Shown piece by piece: positions 51,251-59,354 of a stretch of DNA of 64,000 bases. A program made the translations under genes and the position numbers. The DNA is taken from NCBI GenBank assembly GCA_017469785.1, contig JAFUFU010000047.1, positions 1 to 64,000 on the forward strand. The letters are read 5' to 3'. The number at the start of each line of letters is the position of its first letter. Positions within the stretch are counted from its first letter, which is position 1. Under the pieces are notes generated by a model. It searched no databases, was not told the origin of the DNA, and saw nothing but the letters and a program-made list of their open reading frames with translations. The stretch is from Treponema sp. Its GTDB lineage: Bacteria; Spirochaetota; Spirochaetia; Treponematales; Treponemataceae.

Positions 51251-52024
51251 ATGAAATTGACAAAAGTTTTGTTTGGGGCTGTAGCTGCCCTTATGGTATT
51301 CGGAATGGCTTCTTGTTCAAAAGCTTCAAACGAATTTGTTCTTGGCCTTGACGACTCATTCCCGCCCATGGGTTTCCGCGACGATGCAAACGAAATCGTA
51401 GGCTATGACATTGACCTTGCAAAAGAAGTCGCCAAACGTCTGGGGTTGAAATTCCGCGCTCAGCCAATTTCTTGGTCTGCAAAAGAGCAGGAGCTTAACA
51501 CGGGCAAAATCGATTGTATCTGGAATGGCCTCTCAATCACTCCGGAGCGACTTGAAGCCCTTTCTTTCACAAAACCCTACTTGAACAATGCGCAGGTCGT
51601 AATCGTTCGCGCGGACAGCGGAATCAACAGCCTCGCTGACCTTGCAGGAAAAATCCTCGGTGTTCAGGCCGGAAGTTCTGCGGCAGACGCAATTGATGGA
51701 AATCAGGCGTTCAAAGAAAGCCTTAAGTCAATCGTTGACTTCAATGACAACATTATGGCCTTGAATGACCTTGAAATCGGAGGCCTTGACGGCGTGGCAA
51801 TGGACAGTGTTGTGGCCGAGTACAGTCTCAAAGTCACTGGCAAGCCTTTTGTTATTCTTTCTGATTCCCTTTCTCCGGAACAGTACGGAATCGCTTTCAA
51901 AAAAGACAATACTGAACTCCGTGACAAAGTTCAGAAAACCTTGGAAGAAATGGCTGCCGACGGCACAGTAGCAAAAATCAGCGAAAAGTGGTTCGGTTCA
52001 GATATTTCAATTATTGGAAAATAA
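51251..52024 (+). CDS. Polar amino-acid ABC transporter substrate-binding lipoprotein
   Basis: Family 3 solute-binding protein. The lipoprotein signal ends GMASC (Cys22). The domain starts FVLGLDDSFPPMGFRDDANE, continues with IVGYDIDLAKEVAKRLGL and ends DGTVAKISEKWFG. The 257 residues match binding proteins for arginine, glutamine or cystine; the ligand is not readable from sequence. AGGAG precedes the ATG, directly after repeat copy E. The permease and ATPase genes follow. Confidence 0.93.
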   Translation: MKLTKVLFGAVAALMVFGMASCSKASNEFVLGLDDSFPPMGFRDDANEIVGYDIDLAKEVAKRLGLKFRAQPISWSAKEQELNTGKIDCIWNGLSITPERLEALSFTKPYLNNAQVVIVRADSGINSLADLAGKILGVQAGSSAADAIDGNQAFKESLKSIVDFNDNIMALNDLEIGGLDGVAMDSVVAEYSLKVTGKPFVILSDSLSPEQYGIAFKKDNTELRDKVQKTLEEMAADGTVAKISEKWFGSDISIIGK

Positions 52025-52030
52025 AATAAA

Positions 52031-52240
52031 TTCCTCACAGATAGGGAGCGTTAAAAAATCGCAAAGCAATTTTAGCGATTCTCCGAAGCAACTGTGTTGC
52101 GTAGGTACAGAGAGCACAGAGAGTTTTTTTTTAACTGAAAGTTTCAAACTGCGGTCTTGTCGTTTGGCAAGATGCTGGATTTAGGGCTGGATATTTCATA
52201 GTCGAAATGCTCTCTGTGAACTCTTAAGCTCTGTGAGTAT
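52031..52240. repeat. CTCTGTG palindromic repeat, copy F, with nested element
   Basis: The left arm ttcctcacaga is interrupted by the nested element (52041-52106, tagggagcgtt to tgttgcgtagg) and resumes acagagagcacagagag. The right arm ends aactcttaagctctgtgagt. In this copy the nested element lies in the opposite arm and orientation to copies D and G. Confidence 0.85.
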
Positions 52241-52246
52241 TATTTA

Positions 52247-52281
52247 AAAATCTGTGTTCATCTGTGTGAATCTGTGGACAA
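52247..52281. repeat. AATCTGTG tandem block before the permease gene
   Basis: Three imperfect units of the form atctgtg(tt/tga)a end in gtggacaaa. The same block lies inside units 1 and 2 of the array at 8582-9066. The ribosome-binding site AAGGAG of the permease gene follows directly. Confidence 0.7.
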
Positions 52282-52297
52282 AAAAAAGGAGCGTGAA

Positions 52298-52933
52298 ATG
52301 ACTAAAATAATTCTTCCTATGCTTTCGGCTTCTGTGGTCTCTGTTGAAGTATTTTTTCTCACGCTTATTTTTTCTGTACCGCTGGGCTTTCCTCTGGTGG
52401 CTGGGAGAATGGCGAGGTTCAAGCCTCTTTCCTGTCTTTTTAATGCTTTTCTTCTTATAATACGTGGCACGCCCCTTATTTTGCAGCTTATCGCGGTCTA
52501 TTTTTTCCCTGCCTATCTTTTTAAGATTTCTTATGACCGATTTGTAGCGGCCATTATTGCCCTTTCTGTGAACTATGCCTGCTATTTTGCGGAAATCTAT
52601 CGTGGCGGGATTCAGTCAATTGCAAAGGGACAGTATGAGGCTGCAAAAGTCTTGGGCTACACCAGAATGCAGACTTTTTTCCGCATCGTGCTTCCACAGG
52701 TTGTAAAAAGAATAATTCCTGCCATGGGAAACGAAGTTATTACCCTCGTAAAGGACACCGCTTTGGTTTCGGTTTTGGGAATCGCAGAGCTTTTCCGTAC
52801 TGCACAGACTACTTCCAGCCGGCTTTTCTCAACCACGCCGATTCTGATTGCAGGCGTCTTCTATTTTGTGATGAACTGGCTGGTTTCTTCAGGATTCATT
52901 CTGATTGAGAAAAAACTTGATTATTACAAATAG
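52298..52933 (+). CDS. Polar amino-acid ABC transporter permease
   Basis: HisM/GlnP-type inner-membrane permease of 211 residues with about five membrane helices. The EAA loop that contacts the ATPase is YEAAKVLGYTRMQTFFRIVLP. It also has the typical IRGTPLILQL and YFAEIYRGGIQSI. AAGGAG fits ATG 52298. It is followed by the ATPase gene 24 bases later. Confidence 0.94.
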   Translation: MTKIILPMLSASVVSVEVFFLTLIFSVPLGFPLVAGRMARFKPLSCLFNAFLLIIRGTPLILQLIAVYFFPAYLFKISYDRFVAAIIALSVNYACYFAEIYRGGIQSIAKGQYEAAKVLGYTRMQTFFRIVLPQVVKRIIPAMGNEVITLVKDTALVSVLGIAELFRTAQTTSSRLFSTTPILIAGVFYFVMNWLVSSGFILIEKKLDYYK

Positions 52934-52957
52934 TGAGAGCGATTCCAGGGGCATTTT

Positions 52958-53707
52958 ATGGCAATTATCAGCGTACAGAATATAAAAAAATCTTTCTCGG
53001 ACGGCGTTCAGGTTTTAAAAGACATTTCCTTTGACGTGGAGCAGGGTGAGATTCTTGGAATCATCGGCCCTTCGGGAAGCGGAAAGTCCACCATGCTCCG
53101 CTGTATCGCCCAGCTTGAGACGATTGACGATGGTTCTATTTATGTTTGCGGAAGTCCGATTGTCACAAAAGGCCTTTATGCGTCCAAAAATGAGCTCCGC
53201 CAAATCGGTCTGAACCTGGGCTTTGTCTTTCAGAATTTCAATCTTTTTCCCCACATGAGCGTTTTACAGAACATAATCGACGCGCAGATTCACGTGCTGA
53301 AAACTCCGAAATCCGAAGCCATTGAGATTGCCCGAAAATTACTGGCGGATGTGGGGCTTAGCGAAAAAGAAAATGCCTATCCTTGCGAGTTGAGCGGCGG
53401 TCAGCAGCAGCGGGTCTCAATCGCCAGAAGCCTTGCCTTAAAGCCGAAAGTCCTTTTGTTTGACGAGCCGACCAGCGCCCTTGACCCGGAATTGACAGGC
53501 GAAATTCTTGCCGTCATCAAAAAACTTGCCCTTGAAAAGATGACCATGATTGTCGTAACCCACGAAATGGCCTTTGCCCGGGATATTTCCGACAAAATCA
53601 TCTTCATGGCAGACGGCCTAATCGTGGAGCAGGGCGAGCCAAAAGAGCTGATTAACAATCCCAAAACAGAGCGCTTGCAGGATTTTTTAAAGCGATTCAA
53701 GCAATAG
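52958..53707 (+). CDS. Polar amino-acid ABC transporter ATPase (GlnQ type)
   Basis: ATP-binding subunit of the importer, 249 residues. Walker A is GPSGSGKST, the signature ELSGGQQQRVSIAR, Walker B VLLFDEPTSALDPE, and the H-loop VVTHEMAFARD. All catalytic residues are present. It closes the three-gene transporter unit; a hairpin follows at 53863. Confidence 0.96.
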   Translation: MAIISVQNIKKSFSDGVQVLKDISFDVEQGEILGIIGPSGSGKSTMLRCIAQLETIDDGSIYVCGSPIVTKGLYASKNELRQIGLNLGFVFQNFNLFPHMSVLQNIIDAQIHVLKTPKSEAIEIARKLLADVGLSEKENAYPCELSGGQQQRVSIARSLALKPKVLLFDEPTSALDPELTGEILAVIKKLALEKMTMIVVTHEMAFARDISDKIIFMADGLIVEQGEPKELINNPKTERLQDFLKRFKQ

Positions 53708-53728
53708 GGAGACGGTCGCCGAAGGCGA

Positions 53729-53751
53729 AAAAACTTGTGAGACAAGTTTTT
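53729..53751. repeat. Perfect hairpin after the transporter operon
   Basis: aaaaacttgt-gag-acaagttttt with 10-bp arms and a T-run; it can act as a terminator. Confidence 0.6.
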
Positions 53752-53825
53752 AGTCGAGTCTCGGTGAAGGCTGTGCCTGCACCGTTTTCATACCGATGGG
53801 GATTTTAAGGGGTTGCCCCTTAGGT

Positions 53826-53882
53826 GAGAGGGTAGCGTAAGACCGCAAAGCGGGCTGGAGCGAGGGAGAGTCTTCTCCCTTT
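53826..53882 (+). repeat. Dispersed hairpin element, copy 2, ending in a terminator-like stem
   Basis: It opens with GAGAGGGTAGCG like the element at 600, and ends AGGGAGA-gtct-TCTCCCT followed by TTT. Between it and flgB lies an AT-rich stretch of short repeats (attcctcattcctgatt). Confidence 0.5.
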
Positions 53883-53927
53883 AAAAACTTCTCATTACCA
53901 ATTCCTCATTCCTGATTTTCTTTTTCC

Positions 53928-53954
53928 TTAACTTCTCATTTCAAATTCCGATAT
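53928..53954 (+). promoter_or_regulatory. Sigma28-type promoter of the flgB operon
   Basis: TTAA (53928-53931), 15 bases, TCCGATAT (53947-53954). The flgB ATG is seven bases after the -10, so flgB mRNA should be leaderless. Confidence 0.65.
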
Positions 53955-53961
53955 TCATAGT

Positions 53962-54378
53962 ATGAATACTTTTACACGGTCAGTTGATTTGTTATCTCGT
54001 GCGATGGATGTCAATTCACTTCGCTATCAGGTTTCCGCAAACAATATTGCAAATGCAGAAGTTCCGAATTACAAGCGTCAGGAAGTGAATTTTGAGAGCG
54101 AGCTCAAGCGTGCCTTTGATTCAGAGAAGGACACTGAGCACCGTTTCCAGCTTACTCGTGCGGATGAGCGACATATCCAGCTTGATGAGCCTTATGATTG
54201 GCGTTCTGTCGAGCCCCGCCGTGTAACTGACTGGACGACCACAGCCAATGCCAACGGAAACAATGTGGATCCTGAGGTTGAGGCAATGAACATCATGAAA
54301 ATTCAGCTCAACTACCGCCTCTTGGCTCAGCTGGAGAATTTCGAATTCAGCCAGGTCAAAACGGCAATGAAACGATAA
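53962..54378 (+). CDS. flgB: Flagellar basal-body rod protein FlgB
   Basis: Proximal rod subunit in the periplasm. The 138-residue protein has the rod N-terminal motif SANNIANAEVPNYKRQEVNF and the C-terminal helix EAMNIMKIQLNYRLLAQLEN. No Shine-Dalgarno precedes the ATG. It begins the class of rod and motor genes flgB-flgC-fliE-fliF-fliG-fliH-fliI-fliJ, all in the same direction. Repeat copy G lies between it and flgC. Confidence 0.96.
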   Translation: MNTFTRSVDLLSRAMDVNSLRYQVSANNIANAEVPNYKRQEVNFESELKRAFDSEKDTEHRFQLTRADERHIQLDEPYDWRSVEPRRVTDWTTTANANGNNVDPEVEAMNIMKIQLNYRLLAQLENFEFSQVKTAMKR

Positions 54379-54387
54379 AAAATAAAG

Positions 54388-54553
54388 TTCCTCACAGAGG
54401 ACACAGAGGCACAGAGAGCGTAGTGAAAGGAAGATGTTTTTTCGTACTTCTGAAATCTCTCTGTGAGCTCCATGCCTACGCAACACAGTTGCTTCGGAGA
54501 ATCGCTAAAATTGCTTTGCAATTTTTTAACGCTCCCTATCTGTGAGGAATTTA
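54388..54553. repeat. CTCTGTG palindromic repeat, copy G, with nested element
   Basis: The left arm starts ttcctcacagaggacacaga. The right arm is interrupted by the nested element (54474-54539, gcctacgcaacacagttgct to ttaacgctccct) and ends atctgtgaggaattt. It sits inside the flagellar operon, between flgB and flgC. Confidence 0.88.
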
Positions 54554-54571
54554 AATACAGGAGATTTGATT

Positions 54572-55033
54572 ATGGGAATGTTTACATCGATTAATATTGC
54601 TGCTACGGGGATGAGCGTTGAGCGTCTCCGCACTGATGTTATTTCTAACAACATCGCCAACGCCAGCACCACACGAACCCCGGAAGGCGGCGCCTTTAAA
54701 AAATCTTCTGTCATTATCGAGCCGATTGCTTCAAGTCATCCCACTTGGAGAAGCCCTTTTGTCTCGGCTGATCAGGACAACGGTCCGGGAAAGGGTGTGC
54801 GCGTACGGGAAATCGTGAAAAGCACTGAGCAGGGACGCCTGGTTTATGATCCGACGAACCCCGACGCCATTCAGTCGGGTCCGAACAAAGGCTATGTCGA
54901 GTATCCCAATGTAAACATCGTAAACGAAATGGTTGACTTGATTTCGGCAAGCCGGGCTTACGAGGCAAACTCAACTGTAATTCAGGGCGCAAAGGACATG
55001 TTCTCAAGCGCATTGGAGATTGGACGGGGCTAA
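54572..55033 (+). CDS. flgC: Flagellar basal-body rod protein FlgC
   Basis: Proximal rod subunit, 153 residues. The N-terminal motif SINIAATGMSVERLRTDVIS and NNIANASTTRTPEGG, and the C-terminal MVDLISASRAYEANSTVIQG, are typical. I start at ATG 54572 because AGGAG lies correctly upstream; a longer frame would begin inside the repeat. Confidence 0.96.
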   Translation: MGMFTSINIAATGMSVERLRTDVISNNIANASTTRTPEGGAFKKSSVIIEPIASSHPTWRSPFVSADQDNGPGKGVRVREIVKSTEQGRLVYDPTNPDAIQSGPNKGYVEYPNVNIVNEMVDLISASRAYEANSTVIQGAKDMFSSALEIGRG

Positions 55034-55084
55034 TCACTTGTCATAATGGGATTTTTATTATAAAATTTTAGAGGGTGGATATTT

Positions 55085-55438
55085 ATGAATGTTACAATGC
55101 CAAGTTTGTCATCTGTAGAGATGATTCGCACTAATCCGGCTCACGCTGGAACTGCGCGCCTTTCTTCAATTCTTCCGGGATCAGAAAATTCCGCACCAGT
55201 TCAAAACGAAAAAAAAATGGGCTCTTTCGAGTCATATCTGGTAAATGCTGTCTCATCAATGAATAATCAGCAGCTCGATGTAGGCAGGGTTCAGGAAAAA
55301 CTCATAACTGATCCTGATTCTGTCGATATTCATGATGTAACCACTGCTATGGCAAAAGCTCAGATGTCATTGAGCCTTGCGCAGACTGTCATTGACCGTC
55401 TTGTCACTGGCTGGAACGAGCTTTCTACAAACAGATAG
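55085..55438 (+). CDS. fliE: Flagellar hook-basal body protein FliE
   Basis: Adapter between the MS ring and the rod; first protein exported by the flagellar gate. The 117-residue protein has the FliE C-terminal core SFESYLVNAVSSMNNQQLDV and VTTAMAKAQMSLSLAQTVID. GAGGGTGG precedes the ATG. Confidence 0.95.
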   Translation: MNVTMPSLSSVEMIRTNPAHAGTARLSSILPGSENSAPVQNEKKMGSFESYLVNAVSSMNNQQLDVGRVQEKLITDPDSVDIHDVTTAMAKAQMSLSLAQTVIDRLVTGWNELSTNR

Positions 55439-55516
55439 TTGAAGTTATAATCTTCTTTCCAGAATCCGGAAAGTATGATATTATAATATATTGTTGTTCG
55501 TTCACGGGAGGGGTAG

Positions 55517-57298
55517 ATGAACGACTGGCTTAAAAACACGACTGCCAAGTTAAAAAGTATGTGGGCTTCATGGAAGCCCCTTCAAAAAGCAATCGCCGCG
55601 GGTATTGTAATCGCGGTTATTGTCGTTTTAGTAATTGTTTTTAAGGGCTCATCAAAGCCTACGACTATTCCGCTTTTTAATACGCCTATCACTGATGCTA
55701 ACGCTCGTGCCGATATCGCGTATCGTCTTGATCAGGAGAACATCAAGTACACGCTCAACGAGACGACCGGGCTTATCTATGTCGATGATGAGATGACCGC
55801 CCGTCGGGCAAAGGCAATTCTCGTTTCAGAGGATTTGATTCCTAACCGGGTTGATGTCTTCAGCCAGATGCTGGATGTCACGAACTGGTCAACCACTGAT
55901 TTTGAGCGCGAAAAGAACGATTTGCGCCGCGTCACCAATCAGGTCAGGCAGCATATTGAATCCCTCGATGACATTGCGAGCGCCGATGTTGTCATCACTC
56001 CGGGGCAGAATTCAATCTATGAGAGCCAGCGTGTCCCGGCTACGGCTTCTGTCACCCTTCGCTTCAGGAACGGCTCTGTCATGGAGCACGACCGAAAACG
56101 TATCCAGGGAATTCAGCGTCTTATTCTCCGCTCTGTCTCGGGCCTTACCGAAGACAATATTGTCATTTCAAATACAGCAGGTGAAATTCTCAATGATTTT
56201 GAGGGGATGGCCGAAAGTGACCGTCTCAGCCTTATTGAGCGCACTGAAAAATTCAAGCTCAAGCTGGCAAGTGAAAAACGTGCCAAGGTTATCGGTTCAT
56301 TGCAAAGCATTTACGGTGAAGACCGTGTCCGAGACCTTGATGTAAACGTTGATATGGACACATCGAAGGTTTCTAGCGACAAAACAATCCACACTCCGAT
56401 TATGATTACGGAGCAGGATCCTTCAAAACCTTACGATACCACAGAAAAGCGTGATTATCTTCCTATTTCTACACAGACTGTTACAAAAGAATGGACCGGT
56501 ACGGGCTACAATCCTGAGGGACCAGCCGGCGTTGAAGGTCAGAATCCGCCGGTTTATTCTGATATGTCAAATGTTGTCGGAAAATCAACCGAAACCGGCG
56601 TGATTCAGAACAATGTGGTGAACGTCGAGCACCGCACCGAAGAGCGTATGCCTGCCGTTGACCGAATCACTGTTTCAGTCAACATCGACGGCAATTGGGA
56701 AAAAATCACTGACGGTTCGGGGAATCCTGTTTTCGTCACTGAGAAAAATCTTGATTCTCTAAAAGAACGCTATCCTGATTGGGAAGATCAGGTTAAATAT
56801 CGTTTTGCCCTTGGTCATATTTTGCGAATCTACAGTCCTCTTTCTGCTGATGAACTGGAACAGACTGCCAATTACTTGCAGGGGGCGATTGGTTATGACG
56901 CCAGCCGCAATTACCGTGTCGTCGTAACGAATATTAAGTTCAACCGCCAGAATGAGCAGGATTTGGAAGATTCTGCCATTATCCGTGCCCAGCAGACACG
57001 CAAGACAATCATGCTGGTCTTGATTGGCGTTGTAATCATTCTCATTGCATTCATCATATTCAGAATGGTCAGCCGTGAGCTTGAGCGCCGCCGACGTCTC
57101 CGGGAAGAAGAGCTTCTCCGCCGTCAGCAGGCAGAGCGGGAAAAGGCTCTCTGGGACGCAAAACAGGAGGGCATGGAAGTCACCATGTCTGTCGAAGAGC
57201 GCAAGCGCGCGGAGCTTCAGGAAAATGCAATCGCTATGGCAAAAGAGCATCCTGAGGATGTGGCAATGCTCATCAGAACTTGGATGATGGAGGAGTAG
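55517..57298 (+). CDS. fliF: Flagellar MS-ring protein FliF
   Basis: Inner-membrane ring subunit, 593 residues. It has a first membrane helix (about 24-45), the periplasmic YscJ/FliF ring-building domains (PLFNTPITDANARADIAYRL), a long variable loop, a second membrane helix (about 495-515) and a cytoplasmic tail ending in the FliG-binding segment PEDVAMLIRTWMMEE. GGGAGGGG precedes the ATG. fliG begins three bases later. Confidence 0.97.
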   Translation: MNDWLKNTTAKLKSMWASWKPLQKAIAAGIVIAVIVVLVIVFKGSSKPTTIPLFNTPITDANARADIAYRLDQENIKYTLNETTGLIYVDDEMTARRAKAILVSEDLIPNRVDVFSQMLDVTNWSTTDFEREKNDLRRVTNQVRQHIESLDDIASADVVITPGQNSIYESQRVPATASVTLRFRNGSVMEHDRKRIQGIQRLILRSVSGLTEDNIVISNTAGEILNDFEGMAESDRLSLIERTEKFKLKLASEKRAKVIGSLQSIYGEDRVRDLDVNVDMDTSKVSSDKTIHTPIMITEQDPSKPYDTTEKRDYLPISTQTVTKEWTGTGYNPEGPAGVEGQNPPVYSDMSNVVGKSTETGVIQNNVVNVEHRTEERMPAVDRITVSVNIDGNWEKITDGSGNPVFVTEKNLDSLKERYPDWEDQVKYRFALGHILRIYSPLSADELEQTANYLQGAIGYDASRNYRVVVTNIKFNRQNEQDLEDSAIIRAQQTRKTIMLVLIGVVIILIAFIIFRMVSRELERRRRLREEELLRRQQAEREKALWDAKQEGMEVTMSVEERKRAELQENAIAMAKEHPEDVAMLIRTWMMEE

Positions 57299-57301
57299 GA
57301 T

Positions 57302-58357
57302 ATGTCTGATGCAAAAGCTGCTGCAAAACCCGGAAAAAAGGGCGGAGCAAAAGATTACAAAAACCTTACCGGCCGTCAGAAGGCCGCTATCTTCCTTGTG
57401 TCACTTGGCTCTGATGTTTCATCTGAAATCATGAAGCACTTGCGCGAAGATGAGGTTGAGACTCTCACTTTTGAAATTGCCCGTCTGGAAACCGTCGACT
57501 CTGATTTCAAGGATCAGGTTCTTGAAGAATTCCAGGAACTCATGAACGCGCAGAACTTTATCACCACTGGTGGTATTGACTATGCCCGGGAATTGCTTGA
57601 AAAATCTTTGGGAAGCCAGAAAGCAATCGACATTATCAACCGGCTTACGTCAAGTTTGCAGGTTCGTCCTTTCGATTTTATCCGCCGAACGGATCCTGCC
57701 CACTTGCTCAACTTTATACAGCAGGAATATCCGCAGACAATCGCCTTGATTCTGGCTTATCTGGAGCCGGGAAAGGCCGCCGTTATCTTGCAGAACTTGC
57801 CGCCGGAGATTCAGCCGGAAGTTTCAAAGCGACTGGCAACCATGGACCGAACTTCACCGGACGTTCTCCGCGAAGTCGAGCGGGTTCTTGAAAAGAAGCT
57901 TTCTACACTTTCCAGCGAAGACTACACGGCCGCAGGTGGTGTCGAGTCTATCGTTGAAATCCTCAACCTTGTTGACCGTTCTTCTGAAAAGGCTATCATC
58001 GAATCTTTGGAAGAAGAGGATCCGGATTTGGCAGAGGAAATCAAAAAGCGAATGTTCGTCTTCGAAGATATCGTTATGCTGGACGACCGTGCCATTCAGA
58101 AGGTTCTCCGCGAAGTCGATACTCAGGAGCTTTCAAAGGCTCTCAAATCTGTGGATACCGAAGTTCAGGACAAGATTTTCCGCAACATGTCAAAGCGAGC
58201 GGCTTCAATGCTCAAGGAAGATATGGAATTCATGGGACCTGTCCGCTTGAAGGATGTCGAAGAGGCTCAGCAGAAAATCGTTTCTACTATCCGCCGTCTC
58301 GAAGATGCGGGTGAAATCGTCATTGCACGTAGCGGTGAGGACGAACTGGTCGTTTAG
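57302..58357 (+). CDS. fliG: Flagellar motor switch protein FliG
   Basis: Rotor protein that transmits stator force and couples to FliM. The 351-residue sequence has three domains: N (LTGRQKAAIFLVSLGSDVSS), middle with the EHPQ-like motif (QQEYPQTIALILAYLEPGKA) and C with the charged torque helix (MFVFEDIVMLDDRAIQKVLR). No truncation. GAGTAGGAT precedes the ATG. Confidence 0.98.
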   Translation: MSDAKAAAKPGKKGGAKDYKNLTGRQKAAIFLVSLGSDVSSEIMKHLREDEVETLTFEIARLETVDSDFKDQVLEEFQELMNAQNFITTGGIDYARELLEKSLGSQKAIDIINRLTSSLQVRPFDFIRRTDPAHLLNFIQQEYPQTIALILAYLEPGKAAVILQNLPPEIQPEVSKRLATMDRTSPDVLREVERVLEKKLSTLSSEDYTAAGGVESIVEILNLVDRSSEKAIIESLEEEDPDLAEEIKKRMFVFEDIVMLDDRAIQKVLREVDTQELSKALKSVDTEVQDKIFRNMSKRAASMLKEDMEFMGPVRLKDVEEAQQKIVSTIRRLEDAGEIVIARSGEDELVV

Positions 58358-58375
58358 TCGTAAAGGGGTTTATTC

Positions 58376-59329
58376 ATGGCAAGAAATTTATTTCAGCAGA
58401 CATTATTTCAACCTGGTCAGTTAAAGCCGAAAGAGGGCGAATTCAAGCTCCAGCTTGTCCATGAATTTGCCCCGCCTGTAGAAGAAGTTGTCGAGGAAGA
58501 GGTTCCTGAATACACAGGCCCTACTGCCGATGATTTGCGTCGCGAGGCCGAGGCTTTCAAGGCCCAGTGGGAGCAGGAAAAAGAGCAGATGCTCAGAGAT
58601 GCCCAGGCAAAGGCTGATGAAATCCTGAAAAAAGCCGAAGATGCCGCTTTTGCCGAAGTCAAGCGACAGACAAATCAGGCACAAGTCGTAAAAAATGAGG
58701 CTGAGCAGACAGCCCAGGAAATCATAAAGAAAGCTCAAGAAGAAGCTTCGCGTATAATCGAAGAAGCCAATGCTGAGCAGGAAGCTCTTAAAAAAAGTGG
58801 CTATTCAGAGGGCCTGAACAAGGGCCGGGAAGATGGATTTTCTGAAGGACAGGGTGAAGTCCAGCGTCTCGTGGAGCGTACGCACAAAATCCTTGAGGGG
58901 GTAATGGCCCGTCGCGAGGAGATTTTGAGCGAGACAGAGCAGCAGATTGTCGAGCTTGTGATTCTTATGACACGCAAGGTTGTTAAAATCATCTCAGAAA
59001 ACCAAAAATCCGTCGTAATGGCGAATATTCTTCAGGCTCTGAAAAAAGTGAAGGGGCGCGGGGACGTTACAATCCGCGTGAACCTTGCCGATGTCAAGCT
59101 TACCAGTGAGCATACGCAGGATTTCATCAAGCAAGTTGAGAACGTTAAGGGAATAACCGTGCTTGAAGATTCCACCGTAGATAAGGGCGGTTGCGTGGTT
59201 GAGACGGATTTCGGAGCTATTGATGCCCGAATCCAGAGCCAGCTTTCAGAGCTAGAGACGGCAATCCTTGAAATCTCGCCGGTCAAGACGATTCAGAAAA
59301 ACGAACCTTTGCAGGTGAGTGAAGGCTAA
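58376..59329 (+). CDS. fliH: Flagellar export regulator FliH
   Basis: Peripheral stator of the export ATPase; dimer that links FliI to the motor. The 317-residue protein is coiled coil from about 45 to 150, with Ala/Glu repeats, then a conserved globular part ([56 protein letters not shown]). It is longer than enterobacterial FliH (235), as is usual in spirochaetes. Confidence 0.93.
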   Translation: MARNLFQQTLFQPGQLKPKEGEFKLQLVHEFAPPVEEVVEEEVPEYTGPTADDLRREAEAFKAQWEQEKEQMLRDAQAKADEILKKAEDAAFAEVKRQTNQAQVVKNEAEQTAQEIIKKAQEEASRIIEEANAEQEALKKSGYSEGLNKGREDGFSEGQGEVQRLVERTHKILEGVMARREEILSETEQQIVELVILMTRKVVKIISENQKSVVMANILQALKKVKGRGDVTIRVNLADVKLTSEHTQDFIKQVENVKGITVLEDSTVDKGGCVVETDFGAIDARIQSQLSELETAILEISPVKTIQKNEPLQVSEG

Positions 59330-59354
59330 AAAGACTTATTGAATGGGTGGGAAA

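Noticed and set aside
52247..52281. Riboswitch upstream of the permease gene
   Set aside because: The sequence is a short tandem repeat that also occurs inside the coding array at 8.6-8.9 kb; no riboswitch core was seen.
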